Source: Hemerocallis citrina (Eukaryota > Streptophyta > Magnoliopsida > Asparagales > Asphodelaceae). From it: DNA of 64,000 nt. Shown piece by piece: positions 22,235 through 34,060 of the stretch (position 1 is its first letter; each line of letters begins with the position of its first letter). The position numbers and the translations under genes were made by a program. The stretch is from positions 178,434,435 through 178,498,434 of the forward strand of contig CM030363.1 in assembly GCA_017893485.1 (NCBI GenBank), read 5' to 3'. Below the pieces are notes generated by a model, which was not told where the DNA came from, ran no database searches, and saw only the letters and a list, made by a program, of their open reading frames with translations.

Positions 22235-24957
22235 TTTTTCCAATAGTTTCGGACAGTTACGCTTGTTATGCCCTTTCTTTTGACAATTACTACATAGATA
22301 ATCCTCCTTGGCTTCTTGGATATCCATATCATTACGAATCAGTTTAGTACGACGCCGCCCTTTCCTACAACTTATGAGACATTCGTTGGGTATAAGCTTA
22401 GGACCATCGTAGTTCCAATATGCATTGTCTAGCACTGAATTGAATCTAGCAGCCCATGCGTTTGACAATGCTTGAGTTGAAAAATAAGGATCAATATACT
22501 CACAACATAGTCGATTGCACGCGCAGCACAAGCAGACATAAGATGTGAACAAGGTATGTGTTGAAGTTGTAGTTTCTGACAAGTGCATGTATGATTCTCT
22601 AAATCCACTTTATGAATATGGCCACCTTTTTGTATTCCTCCAACCAAACGAATAGGAGTTCGCACTTCAAACAAACCGGGATTATAATGGAACATTGTAG
22701 CCACATGTAAGTTTGCTTTCTGTCTTCTTATATCAAGCAATTGTTGAACATTAGGAGCCCAAATTCTTCCTTCATCAATAAGCATTTCGGCCATTTGACG
22801 ACGACTTGTAAAGTATATGTTTAATCTGTAGAAAGTAAGTTGAACAATAGCAGTTATTGGTAAACTTCGGACCCCCTTCAAAACATTATTGAATATTTTT
22901 GATAAATTTGTTGTCAGTATACCATATCTCCGCCCTCCATCAGCAAATAGTGCCCATTTCTCTACTTGATGAGTTTCCAGCCATTCGATAGCTTTAGGCT
23001 TTACTTTTCTGATATCTTCCATGGCCTTCAAATATTTACTTTTTTGATTATGTTTTGCTACAAACTTCAATTTTTCCATCAGATTCTCGTCCTTAAAATT
23101 TTTTTTTTTTGAAAATTTGTAGCAAAATGCCTTATGCAGAAACGATGGTGAGCTTGTGGTTGACTTCATCCTATATTCGAATCATTCATTGCATTTAGGA
23201 TTCCCGCATGCCGATCAGAAATTACACACAGGTCTTCACAATTTGTAACAAAATATCTAATACAGAGCATGAACCATTGCCAACTTTGTATATTCTCACA
23301 TTCAACTAATGAAAAAGCAATTGGAAATAATTGATCATTTGCATCTGCTATGACTGCAATTACTAAACAACCTTTGTACTTCCCATTCAAATGAGTTCCA
23401 TCACTACTAATCATTGGTCGACAATATCTGAATCCATCGATTAATGCCTTAAAAGCCCAGAACACTTCTCTGAATGTCTTTTCTCTAACACCAGTTTTAA
23501 TTTTATCCCAGTGAATAATGGTACCTAGATTAGTAGCTTGCAATGCGGTCATGAAGCGGGGTAAAGTTTCAAATGACTTTCTGAACCCACCAAACAACAT
23601 TTCAAGAGCCTTTTGCTTAGCATGCCAAGCCTTTTTATATGAAATCTCATAACCACAAACAACTTTTACAACCTCAATTATAGCTCGAGGTGTTGTTCCC
23701 AATTGTGCCTTCACAATATCAACTATCAAGCTTGAAACAAACTTTGAGTCAATCTTCACGTGATCCTTTCCATGCAGAGGATTGATGCATGTATGGGGGC
23801 CTTTTAGAATCCTAATCATGAAGTATGGCTTCCCTTTTGGAATAGATGCATGAAGTCACCATATACAATCTGGTGCACGTGAGCATTTAACCGATAATAT
23901 ATCTTTCCCAGAATGCACAACAATGAATTTCCCATGTTGCTTAATAGAATACATTTTCACTGTATGTTGAAGTTCATCTTTGGTAGGAAACTTCTGCCCA
24001 ATGAACAAGTCATTTGAACTAGAAGTATCAATAGAATCTACTTCAATTTTGTCTGGAATTGCACGATCAAACCAACCTATTGACTCAAATTCAAGAGCTG
24101 GGACAGTAGAAAAGTTGACTGGTACTAAGTTGTCAAGAGCTGGGGCAGTAGAAATTTTGACTGGTACTGAGTCATCAAGAGCTGGAGCAGTAGAAAGATT
24201 GATTGGTATTGAGTCATGAAAGTCTGAATCTAAATCTGAATCATCTGCATTTAATGCATCCAAGTCATCATCATCATCCTCTAGGTTAGCCACAAATTCA
24301 TTATTCACAGTGGCAGCATCAAACAAACCACTAGCATCTTCATTTTCTACTATATTAAGCATCATTTCAGTTTCAAAAAGCATTCGCACAAAACTGTTCT
24401 CCTGATTTCCAAAAGAACTGCGTTGTGGACACGAATCAACTGAAGCAAGCTGAAATTCTGGTATGGAAGATAAACTTGGATTTGACCCTTTTTCAATAAC
24501 TTGAACTGGATTAGAAACACTCTGAGGACCTTCCATAGTTGAACTAGAAGGAGCAATCAAAAAATTTCCAATGTGAACTTGTGAATTTGGTTGTTCAACA
24601 TGGAAATGAGTGAACGAATGATTAACACGTTCAAGATACATCTCTAGTGCGCACCACTTTTAATTTGGTAATGTGCAACTCTCAATCATTGCAGCAAGTG
24701 ATTCATCATCATCTATGTCCACTGGCATGAAGTGCTTCAGATTCTCACTCACAATTAGATAACGAGCAATAATTTTCACACTAGAAGTTTCTCTATCCCA
24801 TTGAGTTACTTGATAAATCTTATCAAGAAGTTCATGCCTTTTACTATCACGATGGACCCAACTGATTTAGGCTTTGCACCTTTATAAGAGATTCCTTCAT
24901 TTTTGTCGTCAACAATTTTGCCACCACAGTACAACCAAACCGGAATACGGCTAGTCA
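22235..24957 (-). pseudogene. MURA-like MULE transposase, inactivated
   Basis: Read right to left it has: an N-terminal region from an ATG at 24957; a MuDR DNA-binding domain (FIGQKFPTKDELQHTVKMYS, about 23985-24045); the MULE catalytic core with first Asp in SSDGTHLNGKYKG and second Asp in ISDRHAG; a SWIM zinc finger (CTCQKLQLQHIPCSHL, about 22530-22580); and a C-terminal CCHC knuckle (CSNCQKKGHNKRNC, about 22250-22290). The family moves DNA by cut-and-paste using a DDE active site in the nucleus. Damage includes a TGA at 23856-23858 where families usually have Arg (CGA to TGA fits CpG deamination), another stop near 24660, a shift at a poly-A tract near 23100 and a shift near 22500. The frame then runs into an (AT)n tract. 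Not functional. Confidence 0.9.
24091..24216 (-). repeat. Three 42-bp repeats inside MULE transposase
   Basis: A 42-bp unit, encoding about 14 residues with the core APALDD/SVPV, is repeated three times in frame in the variable segment between the N-terminus and the MuDR domain. The copies differ at a few positions (APALDDSVPVKIS, APALDNLVPVNFS, VPALEF). Length change is tolerated here because the region is an acidic linker. Confidence 0.75.
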
Positions 24958-26359
24958 TATTCCTCTTAAAAAAATAAAGATCAAATAGTGAGCATTCCGA
25001 AAAAAGAACAAATAGTGATTATTTAGATTGCACAATTCTTCTATTTCACAACTTAATGAATTAGGGAACCCAATCATATCTACTCTGTTTTCATCTTGTT
25101 TTAGATAAAACAACTAGTTGTCTTGAGTATTTGGACTAGTTTGGTGTAACATTTCATAAAATGTTCATTTTCTACCTTCAAAAAAGATTCTAGACTTGAC
25201 CTTAGATTTCATTAGCTGACTTATAACCTTATTTGAAAATTTCTTGGCATTTATTAGTGCCAAGCAGAATGTAGATATCTTCTCTTCCTCAATAGTCTCA
25301 ACATGCACATTCTAAAAATGTAAGTAATCAGGGAAACTGAAATAGTCTCAACACTTGCCCTCTCCTACTAACTAACCGAACAAAGCGGAAAGTGAAATTT
25401 CCTAGGAGTGGTACAACCTAATTCTGCTCCACACTATCCAACATATTTTAAGAACATACTAATGATATAGGAAAGTGTTGGAATACTACCATGGGACCAT
25501 AAATTGTCATCAATCAAACTTTACTAAATTGATTCTAATTAATTAACTGAACCTAAAGATTGTGGAATGTTTCATCTTCTCTAGTCACAATGTCACAATG
25601 TTCACATACTAATGATACAGCCATACAGGTTATAAGAAGTGTTGTAACACTGGCATTAGGACAATGAATTCTAAGGAACACAAAACCCTAATGATACACA
25701 CTTTGCTAAATCTAGTCGATAAAAGTGACTAAACATTCGAAGAAATTTTCCACTATGATGAAGTTGGATAGATTTTCTCTGGTAGCTCAGTATCAAGCAG
25801 AATATTAAAATGTTCTGCTTAAACAGAAACAAAACAAAGAATTGGCCTCAGCCGGAAGAACTGAACATTGAGCCCAGAGTGCAGAACTGAGAAATAGACT
25901 TTACGGTAAAATATACATAGGTAAACATACTACAGATTATACGTCACCTTTGCGAAAAAAAGGAGGGATGCAGATGAGGAGCAGCGACTATATCGGCGGG
26001 CGTCGGTATCGGTGAAGAAATGCGACGACTGAAAGAGGTTGGAATTGATGGACAAGAAGGATAGAGAATCGTGTAGGAATGTGAGGAGATAATGAAATTA
26101 GGGTTTAGGGCATAGAAGTCTAGAAGATATCAGGAAAATATCGAAAAGGGACATAAACATGGGCCAATTCTGGGCTCGTTCTATTTAGGCCATGATTAAT
26201 TTAGTAAAGTTAATTAATTAATTGATCTAGAGATGACGTGGCATGTAGTTATGTATAAATTGAGAAATAAGTTCAGGTCATGTATAATTTAGGATTTATT
26301 TTATTTATTTTTGTTATTTAGGGAAAAAAATCAGATTTAAAACCATGCGAGAAACTCAT

Positions 26360-26500
26360 ATAAAAGTAATTACTATCACTATATCCTGAGTAAAACTTTT
26401 TACTAGGTTACTGCTGCTCACATGCATCCCTATTCCATCTTGCATTGAAGATAATTTACTCCAATCTATCACATCGCCCAGACCAAGCTGTACAAAGTTG
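26360..26500 (-). other. Exon-like segment, minus strand (speculative)
   Basis: On the minus strand a pyrimidine-rich TTTTCCAACTTTGTACAG acceptor is followed by an open stretch with varied amino acids (LGLGDVIDWSKLSSMQ…). It is not part of the neighbouring MULE or MITE. With the exon-like piece at 27844-27914 on the same strand, it may be a remnant of a host gene invaded by transposons. No family is recognised. Confidence 0.25.
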
Positions 26501-26524
26501 GAAAATGAGAGAATCAGTTTCTAA

Positions 26525-27540
26525 GAGCATCTCCAATGGTTCCTTCATTTTGAAGGTCTTCAAAAAAGATATTCTTGGAATTTTTTTTTTGAAGGATCAT
26601 CAACTTCAACCATCCTCCTTTAAAATTGGTTTCTTCAATTTTATTCAATTGTTTTTAAATTAAACTATACATTAATTGTAATTCTAATGAAATGTAAAAC
26701 TACTTTAATATCCGGATAAATATTTTTAATTATAAGATTATTAGATTTATTTTATTTTAAGCGATTATTAATGACTTATAAATTTGAGTACTTTTATTTA
26801 GTTATCACTTTGCCTAGATTATGAATGAAACAGTAAATTGACATTAATCAAATAAATTTTTAATTTAGTATATTTTAACATTAAATTTTGACAGAAATAG
26901 AAAATTTAGAATTATAATAATTAAAAATGAAAGTACAACATGAAGATGAAAAAAAATACAGATAAGCTAAGCAAGAAATGCACTGATAGAGCATTGTGCA
27001 GGACACGGCAATAAAATGGATTAAAAGTTGGGGATTATCAATGTTATATTTTAATGTTTTTTATCATTAATTTCTATGTATTTCGATGTCCAACGTTTGT
27101 ATTTCCAATTAATAATTTTATGTATTTGTCGTTTATCTATTTCCAATTAATGATCACATTGTATGAGTAGGTAGTCTTTTAAAAATATGTTAAGCTAATA
27201 CACAATAACTAAATAATCTTGACTATAAATATTGTATCAATTATTTTTTTCAAACGATAAAAAAATATTCAAAATTGGTCTCATTTTAAAGGTATCGTAG
27301 AGACCTTTCCAACAGTACCAAAATAATAAAATTTGGATTAATATTTTATAAGATACATTAATGAAATATATAGCTACACATTTTAATTAAAGGATATGGA
27401 AGAAATTCTTAAAAAGAAGGTAAAAAAGGACAAAATGGGAATTTCAATTTGTGAATAGTATTTTAAAGGAGCTCCAAAAAGTTTTCAAATATGAAGCCAT
27501 TTTGAAGTTCCTTCAAAATGAAGGCCCCTTGGAGATGCTC
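26525..27540. mobile_element. PIF/Harbinger-type MITE
   Basis: The ends are GAGCATCTCCAATGG (26525) and CCTTGGAGATGCTC (to 27540), inverted relative to each other. They are flanked by TAA on both sides (26522-26524 and 27541-27543), the 3-bp duplication of Harbinger elements. Extended inverted similarity includes CTTCATTTTGAAGG near both ends. The 1-kb AT-rich interior has no transposase. Confidence 0.85.
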
Positions 27541-27843
27541 TAAGATCACATAAAAAGAGAGAATAATTTAGCCAGTATAGCACATGAATTATCAGGAGGA
27601 AAAATCAACTTTAGCATTTCTGCAATCACTATGAGGTGATGTGAAGACAAATATCACACATCAAGTTAAGGCTTATGGAACCAATATGGGCTATACAAGT
27701 GATATATTGTATACAGTGGAATAGAATTCAGCCAATTGGTATTGAAAAATTTTGGTAGAAAAGAACAAGACAACAGTATGAAAAGAATTGATAATAATAT
27801 AGAAACAATTTTGCCAAAGAGAAAAGGTAAGAATGATAGGCAC

Positions 27844-27914
27844 CTGTGGAAAGGTTAAACTCTTTGAGGATGACATACCAGCCATACTTGTTCCATCCCC
27901 AGTAGGACACATCC
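27844..27914 (-). other. Exon-like fragment interrupted by the Copia element
   Basis: If the Copia insertion and one CATCC copy are removed, 27844-27914 joins 45962-45968. On the minus strand this gives a 78-bp open segment. It is preceded by a good acceptor (TCTTTCTAACAG) and followed by a GT donor (ACAG/GTGCC). The peptide is aromatic-rich (SYWGWNKYGWYVILKEF) and unlike any transposon protein I recognise. It may be a host-gene exon on the minus strand. Which gene is unknown. Confidence 0.35.
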
Positions 27915-28258
27915 TGTAAAGTTTAAGCCAAAAAGTCTGATTGTATTGATGTCAAAATATTGAATATATAGTACATTCAAAGAGCTATGCCAACCCTGAA
28001 AATATCCTACAAGATATCATATCTGCATATATTATGAATGACACCTAATTGATCATACTGGCTATCAAATCTGCATATATTAGGAAAGACACCTAATTGA
28101 TCATACTGGCTATCAAATATGCATATATTAGAAAAGATATCCTATGCATATATTAGGAAAGACACCTAACTGATCATATCTGCAGGTTGTCATATTTGCA
28201 GATATCATATCTGCAGATATTAGGAAAGACTCCATCAATTTGCTCCAATATCGTAACA
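27915..28258 (-). repeat. Copia 3' LTR (complete)
   Basis: This 344-bp LTR reads TGTTACGATATTGG… on the minus strand. It contains tandem copies of an ACACCTAATTGATCATACTGG / CATATATTAGGAAAG unit about 54 bp long. It ends in TTACA next to the CATCC duplication. Confidence 0.9.
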
Positions 28259-28265
28259 CCCCCCT

Positions 28266-31200
28266 TCAAGTTGGAGCATGCGGGTTCAAAATACCCAACT
28301 TGTTAAGGAGAAAATCAAATTGCTTCTTGCCGAGAGACTTTGTAAAAATATCCGCTAATTGAATCGTCGTAGGAACATACGATGGAGCAATCAAACCTTC
28401 TGTAATAGCATCACGAACAATATGACAATCAACTTCAATATGCTTCGTTCGTTCATGATAAACTGGATTCCGAGCAATGTGTAAAGCAGACTGACTGTCA
28501 CAAAATAATGGAATAGCTTGAGGATGATGAACTCCTAAACTCAACAACAAGACTTTGAGCCACTTAAGCTCACAAGTGATGGCCACCATTGAACGATATT
28601 CCGCCTCAGCAGAGGACTTGGAGACGGTGTGCTGCTTCTTCGTTTTCCAGGAAGTAGGTGATTGTCCAAGAAAGACGACCCAACCCATCAAGGACCTGCG
28701 CGTGAGAGGACATGCAGCCCTGGTCTGAATCACACAATCCTTGTAAATTCAAGTTTCTACCTGCATGCAACAAAATACCCTGACCCGGAGTTCCTTTTAA
28801 ATACCTCACAACTCGCAATGCTGGCTCCCAGTGCTTTTGTCTAGGATCTTGCATGAATTGTGATAAAATATGTACAGCATAAGCCAAGGTCAGGCCGTGT
28901 GACAGACAAGTACACAGGACGGCCTATAAGATGCCGATAAGACTCTGGAGCAGCAAGCTTAGCACCTGTAGCGAGGCCGAGCTTATGATGCTGCTCAATA
29001 GGAAAATCTGTCAGTTTGGCCCCTTAAAGACCAACTTCAGCAATGATATCAAGGGTGTACTTGCGTTGACATAAAAACAAGCCAGAAGAACTTCATGCTA
29101 CCTCGATACCAAGAAAGTACTTAAGCGTACCAAGATCCTTCATACAAAAACAGTCACTCAAATAGGCCTTAAAACCCAGCAACTCAGCTGAATTGTTGCC
29201 AGAAATAATCAGATCATCAACATACACCAAGACATTATGCCGCACTCCATCCTTGGTGTAAGTAAACAAGGAAAAATCAGAGTAAGATTGGAGAAAACCA
29301 TACCATTTCAAAGCTGTAACTAGCTTTGCAAACCAACAACGAGGTGCCTGTTTCAATCCATATAGAGATTTTCGAAGTCAACATACCAAATTAGGATCCG
29401 AGGACTCAAACCCGAGGGGCAATTTCTTGTAAACCTCTTCATCAAGATCACCATGGAGGAATGCATTGTGTGCATCCATCTGGTGAAGTTCCCAATTCTT
29501 TGAAGCTGCAATGGTGAGAAAAGTACGAATCGGTGCCATCTTTGCGACCGGAGCAAAAGTCTCATTGTAATCCAAACCATCGATCTGATGATTACCAAAG
29601 ACAACGAGCCGGGCTTTTAACATCTCAAGAGAGCCAGTGGAGTGATATTTTCTTCTATAAACCGATTGATTACCCAATGCACGCTTGCCAGGAGGAAGAT
29701 ATTCTAAAGTCCAAGTACCATTAGCTTCCAATGCTTGTATCTCTTCTTGCATAGCCTGTTTCCACCCTACGTCCTTCATGGCCTCCTTAAAAGACCGGGG
29801 TTCATCTCCAGTAATGACAGCTGCAAGAAATTTTCGATATGGTGCAGAAAAATTGTCACAATTTATATAATGTGCTATAGAAAAAAGATTACCTGAGGGA
29901 TGCTGTGAAGGGGAAGTAGTAGTGTTAGATGGACTCTCTGTGAATACATTGTAGGTGACATAATCCCGTAGAAGTACAGAATAATTTTTTAGATCTCATG
30001 CCACGACCTAGAGCTTCCTCCGGACCATTTTCAACCGAATCAACACTGATAGTGATATTGTCATGAGAACCCGAAACCTCATTCGTAACCAGGTCTAGCA
30101 TCAGTTGAGGAGAAGCTGTGACTGCTGTGGTTTCGGACTCCTCCAAACACGCGTCTGCTGGGTGAGCATCAGCGGGCTCGACCACCGAAATTTCAATAGT
30201 GTTGGGCTCATCGGCAGTGGGCTGGGATTCAGTTGTACTGTCGTTGCATCACGAGTTTCAAGGACTTTATTTTCATAAAAAAATTCCCCAAAATCCGAAT
30301 CAACATCCACATCGAACTCAAAGAGAGCCACCATGTTCAGTATTGCTAATGAATGGAAATATATCTTCAAAAAATTTTACATCCCGTGATACAAATAACT
30401 CATTTTTGTCAAGATCATAAAGTCGCCAACCCTTCTTGCCAAAAGGATACCCGACAAAAATACATTTGCGACTATGACTTGCAAATTTATCTCCTTTAGA
30501 CTTTTGATTGTGAGTAAAACATAAGGAACCAAACACACAAATTGCATCATAAGACGGAGCATATCTAAATAATTTTTCAAAAGGAGTGAGATTATCAAGA
30601 ACTGTGGATGGGGTTCTATTTATCAAATGTGCAGTGGCCAAAACACTCTCTCCCCAAAAATAAATAGGTAGATTTGCTGGAAATCTTAAAGCACGAGCAA
30701 CATTTAAGAGGTGTTTGTGTTTTCTATCGACTCTTTCATTTTGTTGTGGAGTTCCAACACATGAGGTTTGAAACAAAATTCCAGAGGCAGAAAAATAATC
30801 AAGCAAACAATTGAATTCTGTTCCGTTATCACTCCTTACGATTTTGATAGTTTGAGAAAATTGGCGTTCAACCACGGCTACGAAGGACATAAATAGTCGA
30901 AAAATCTCCAATTTATCAACCATCAAATAAACCCACACAGCTCGACAAAAATCATCCACAATAGTAAAAAAATATCGAGCACCACAAGAGGATTTATGTT
31001 TGTAAGGACCCCATAGATCAATATGAATCAATTCAAAAAATTGACGAGCTTCATTGTTACTCAAAGGAAATCTATCTCTAGGATGTTTAGCGCGAAAACA
31101 AACTTCACATGCTTTATTCAAACTACCTCTAAGATTACGAACTGGTGGAAGCAACTTCACTACTTTCTCGGAAGGATGCCCCATTCTATTAGTGCCAAAG

Positions 31201-31623
31201 AAGAAGCTTCTCCATCAACTGTGACTGCCTGAACTGAGCTCGGCTCCCTGAAGTAGTAGAGTCCATCTTGCTTATTTCCCGTTCCAACCAGCTCCCTCGT
31301 TTTGTCATGTATAGCACACATATAAGAGTTAAAGGTGACAATACTATGTGAATCATCACACAATTGAGGCACAGAAAGTAAGTTGCTGTCTAATTGAGGA
31401 ACATAAAGAACATGTTTGAGAGTTATAGTATCCGACAATCGTACTGAACCATCCTTAGTGGCGACAACCTTCTTGCCATCAGGAAGATGGACGGGGGACA
31501 TTATGTTTTTCACATCAAACAAGTGAGAAATATTGCCGATTACATGATTGGATGCACCGGTGTCAATAATCCACAAATTTCCATTAAACTTACTACTCAA
31601 ACGATCATCAGAAACAGTCATAC
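28266..31623 (-). pseudogene. Copia pol pseudogene (PR-INT-RT-RNase H)
   Basis: On the minus strand, in order: protease with WIIDTGASNHV (about 31535-31570); GAG-pre-integrase and integrase with an HxxxxH/CxxC finger followed by HIDLWGP and SDNGTEF (about 30318-31184); RT with QMDAHNAFLHGDLDEEVYKK (about 29435-29495) and YVDD (about 29220); RNase H ending [10 protein letters not shown] (about 28266-28890). This is the Ty1/copia domain order. Gag is missing. Stops and shifts fall near 31170, 30320, 29370, 29090 and 28610-28700, so no polyprotein can be made. An extended linker between integrase and RT (29925-30370) is low in recognisable motifs. Confidence 0.9.
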
Positions 31624-32358
31624 TACTAACTCGGAAATTACCACAATGCCCCATATAAAGATTCGACACCCCTTGCGTGGACTCCGATACAACTCCGAAA
31701 GCCATTAAAACAGTAAATCTACTCCTCAAAGGCTGATAAAACTCAGTCTTCGGGAGTGGGGAGCTCGTGATATGGCTAAAAATAGGGTTAGATCAGAACC
31801 GTCCAAATTGGGCGCGAATCTTAATGCCTGGGGGTAACATGGTAATTTCACTTACAAATGGGTCTGAAGTGGGTACTGGGTCTTCTTACCAAAAGCCCAG
31901 TAACCCAAAAACGGATCCGTCCCAACTGGGTGCGGATCTCAACCAGCAGCAAACTGGTCCAGCAAGATAGAATTAGGGTTTCTGATTAATCCTAATCAAC
32001 GGCCTTGATTCATATCTATCCTTTCACTGGGAATTAGGGATTATATTCCTAATCTGATCCTAGGGATTACATTTCTAATCTGATCCCAAAGGCGGCTATA
32101 AATACCCCCCCATCCACCACCATTAGGAGGTAATCAATCTTTTGCCAATTTACGCTCTCTCATAATCTTCCTGATTACTGACTTGAGCGTCGGAGGGTGC
32201 GTCGCCGGGATCAACCCCGGTGTTCTGCACTTTTTGCAGGTGAACGGCGGGAGTCAGCAGTCAAACTCCGGCGGAAGAAGCTAATGTTTCATTATTCGGT
32301 TCCCCTAAGAATCCATAAATACTATCTGTTTGCCTCCACACCAGATTTAGCGGTAACA
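31624..32358 (+). repeat. Tat 5' LTR (5' end probably truncated)
   Basis: Homology with the 3' LTR begins abruptly at TACTAACTCGG (31624 and 45020) and ends at GCGGTAACA. A TATA box is at 32097-32104. The start is not TG and directly abuts Copia protease sequence. By chance the Copia frame reads on into the LTR on the minus strand. A deletion that removed the LTR tip, Copia gag and the Copia primer site is the simplest explanation. Confidence 0.8.
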
Positions 32359-32360
32359 GA

Positions 32361-32380
32361 TTGGCACCATTTGTGGGAAC
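32361..32380 (+). other. Tat primer-binding site
   Basis: TTGGCACCATTTGTGGGAAC, two bases after the LTR end, resembles the TTGGCGCCGTCTGTGGGAA primer site shared by many plant Tat-type elements. Confidence 0.65.
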
Positions 32381-32429
32381 CCACGAATAGCGATCCTTCC
32401 TCTCCCCTTGGTTAAGATCATCTCCTGCC

Positions 32430-34060
32430 ATGCCTCCTCGAAAGCTGAGATCCAGAGGGTCCAACCGTGGACCTACTCCCCCTCAACAGCAGAAGATCCC
32501 CCTCCAAACCGTCCAGCCAGCGGGTCCTCCTCAATCTGATCAAGCCCCGCAGCAGGACCAACCTCCTCATCAGAACCTCCAACCCCCTCGGGGTTAGATC
32601 GGGCCTCAGAATGCCGGTGCGGGGGGCTCCCGTCCCAATCCTCCGAAACAACCTCTCCAACATGACCACTCCATGCACAACCCCTCTACCGACTCCATGG
32701 CATCTCACAATCCCCGGGCCTCCGATGACCTCCGCAACACCCTTAACAATCGGCATAAAGAAGAGGATCTTCGCTGCCGTTTGGATGAAAGGCGGGCCCG
32801 AGAGGGAGTCTCCCGCCAACAACGTCCAAATGAGCGATCTCCTCATCGCCTAGAATATAGGAGGTCTCCTCCTCACCGAAGACGAAGAGAGTCCCCTGAG
32901 CACTATAGAAGAAGGCATCGCTCACCGAGGGATGATAATGCTCCTATCACCCGTGCTGAATTCCAGCAATTCCAGGCAACCATCTTGCAAGCCCTCCATC
33001 TCCGACCCAACAACAACAATGCTCGGAGGGTCCCCACTCCTCCTCCGGTCCAAAGTCCTCGCCGATGGTCCCTAACTCCTCCCCCAGCTCCTAGCAATCT
33101 CCCAGCACATCCCTAGTCCTCGCCACTCTCGGAGCTACCGTCGTCGTAGCCCCCGCTCTCCCTCGTACGAAGACGAGTCCAGAGGCTCGTTTGATTACCG
33201 TCGAAGGGATGACACTGTCTACCGTCGCTTGCACAAAATGGAGAGGCGCTTGGGTCAGCTAGACAGAGAAGAAGAGCTTAGAGGAAGGACCCTCCGCCCA
33301 AGCCGACCTCCTTTCTCTCGAACCATCATGGAGGCACCCATTCCAATAGGCTTCAAGCCTCCCTAATTCGAGACTTATGCCGGGGAGTCTGACCCCGTCG
33401 ATCACATCGAAAGCTTTAAGACCCTCATGCTAATCCACCAAGCTTCCGATGCTCTGCTATGCAAGACCTTTCCCGCTACTCTCAAGGGTCCGGCCCGGGA
33501 ATGGTACTCTCGCCTCGCCCCATCCTCAATATTCTCCCTCGAGCAATTCGAGACCCTCTTCGTCACCCACTTCGTGAGTAGCCGCCGAACTGAGAAGACC
33601 AGCATTTCGCTACTCTATCTCAACCAGAAGAAGGGTGAGAAGCTGGGGGACTATGTGAAAAGGTTCACCACAGAAGCTAGGTCCATCGCTTCCCTCGACC
33701 AGTCGGTCGCTGCAGCAGCATTCCAATCAAATGTCCTTAACTCCAGCCTTCGGTCCTCCCTCGTCAAGAAGCCCCCGTAGAACTTCTTCGACCTCCTTCT
33801 CCGAAGCGAGAAGTATATCCGGGCTGAGGAAGCTGAGCATCGCCCCACCTTTGAGGGGCCTTCCTCCGGAACCAAAAGAAAAGCAGGTGAAGAAGAGGGA
33901 GCCAAGAAGCTTCAGAAGGACAATGGCGGTCAGCACTGCCCTTTCCCCAGATTTGAAAAATTCACTCCTCTTAATGCCAACATTTCCACTATTCTCATGG
34001 AAGTTGAGAAGGAAGGGGTGATACCTCCTACCCCGAAGATGAACACCACTGGCAAGAAGA
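32430..34060 (+). pseudogene. Tat gag, inactivated
   Basis: An Arg/Pro-rich N-terminal segment (32673-33116) is followed by the gag core (FPATLKGPAREWYSRLAP, FETLFVTHF…KGEKLGDYVKRF, 33427-33780). A TAA at about 33364 interrupts the highly conserved PP-FETYAGESDP junction. A TAG at 33778 and shifts near 33120 and 33800 also break it. Downstream, a CCHC-like finger (CRYHWDHGHDTNDC) lies near 34078-34120. Gag forms the cytoplasmic particle that houses reverse transcription. This copy cannot do so. Confidence 0.85.

Larger units (their letters stand above)
20543..26330 (-). mobile_element. MuDR-type Mutator-like element (MULE)
   Basis: Terminal inverted repeats of about 80 bp pair 20543-20621 with 26250-26330. 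They share TTCCCTAA, TAAATTATACATGACC and AACTTATTTCYCAA blocks read inward from both ends. The interior carries a MURA-like transposase on the minus strand. A clean 9-bp target duplication was not seen; a partial match, GATATTTAAA versus AGATTTAAAA, is possible. The 3' side of the gene (20.75-22.2 kb) holds only short internal repeats, such as GAATTTTGATTCACATTCC, and no second gene. Confidence 0.8.

Noticed and set aside
31624..31729. Extra N-terminal residues of the Copia protease frame on the minus strand
   Set aside because: The same DNA is present at the start of the Tat 3' LTR (45020-45125), so the frame there is read-through into LTR sequence.
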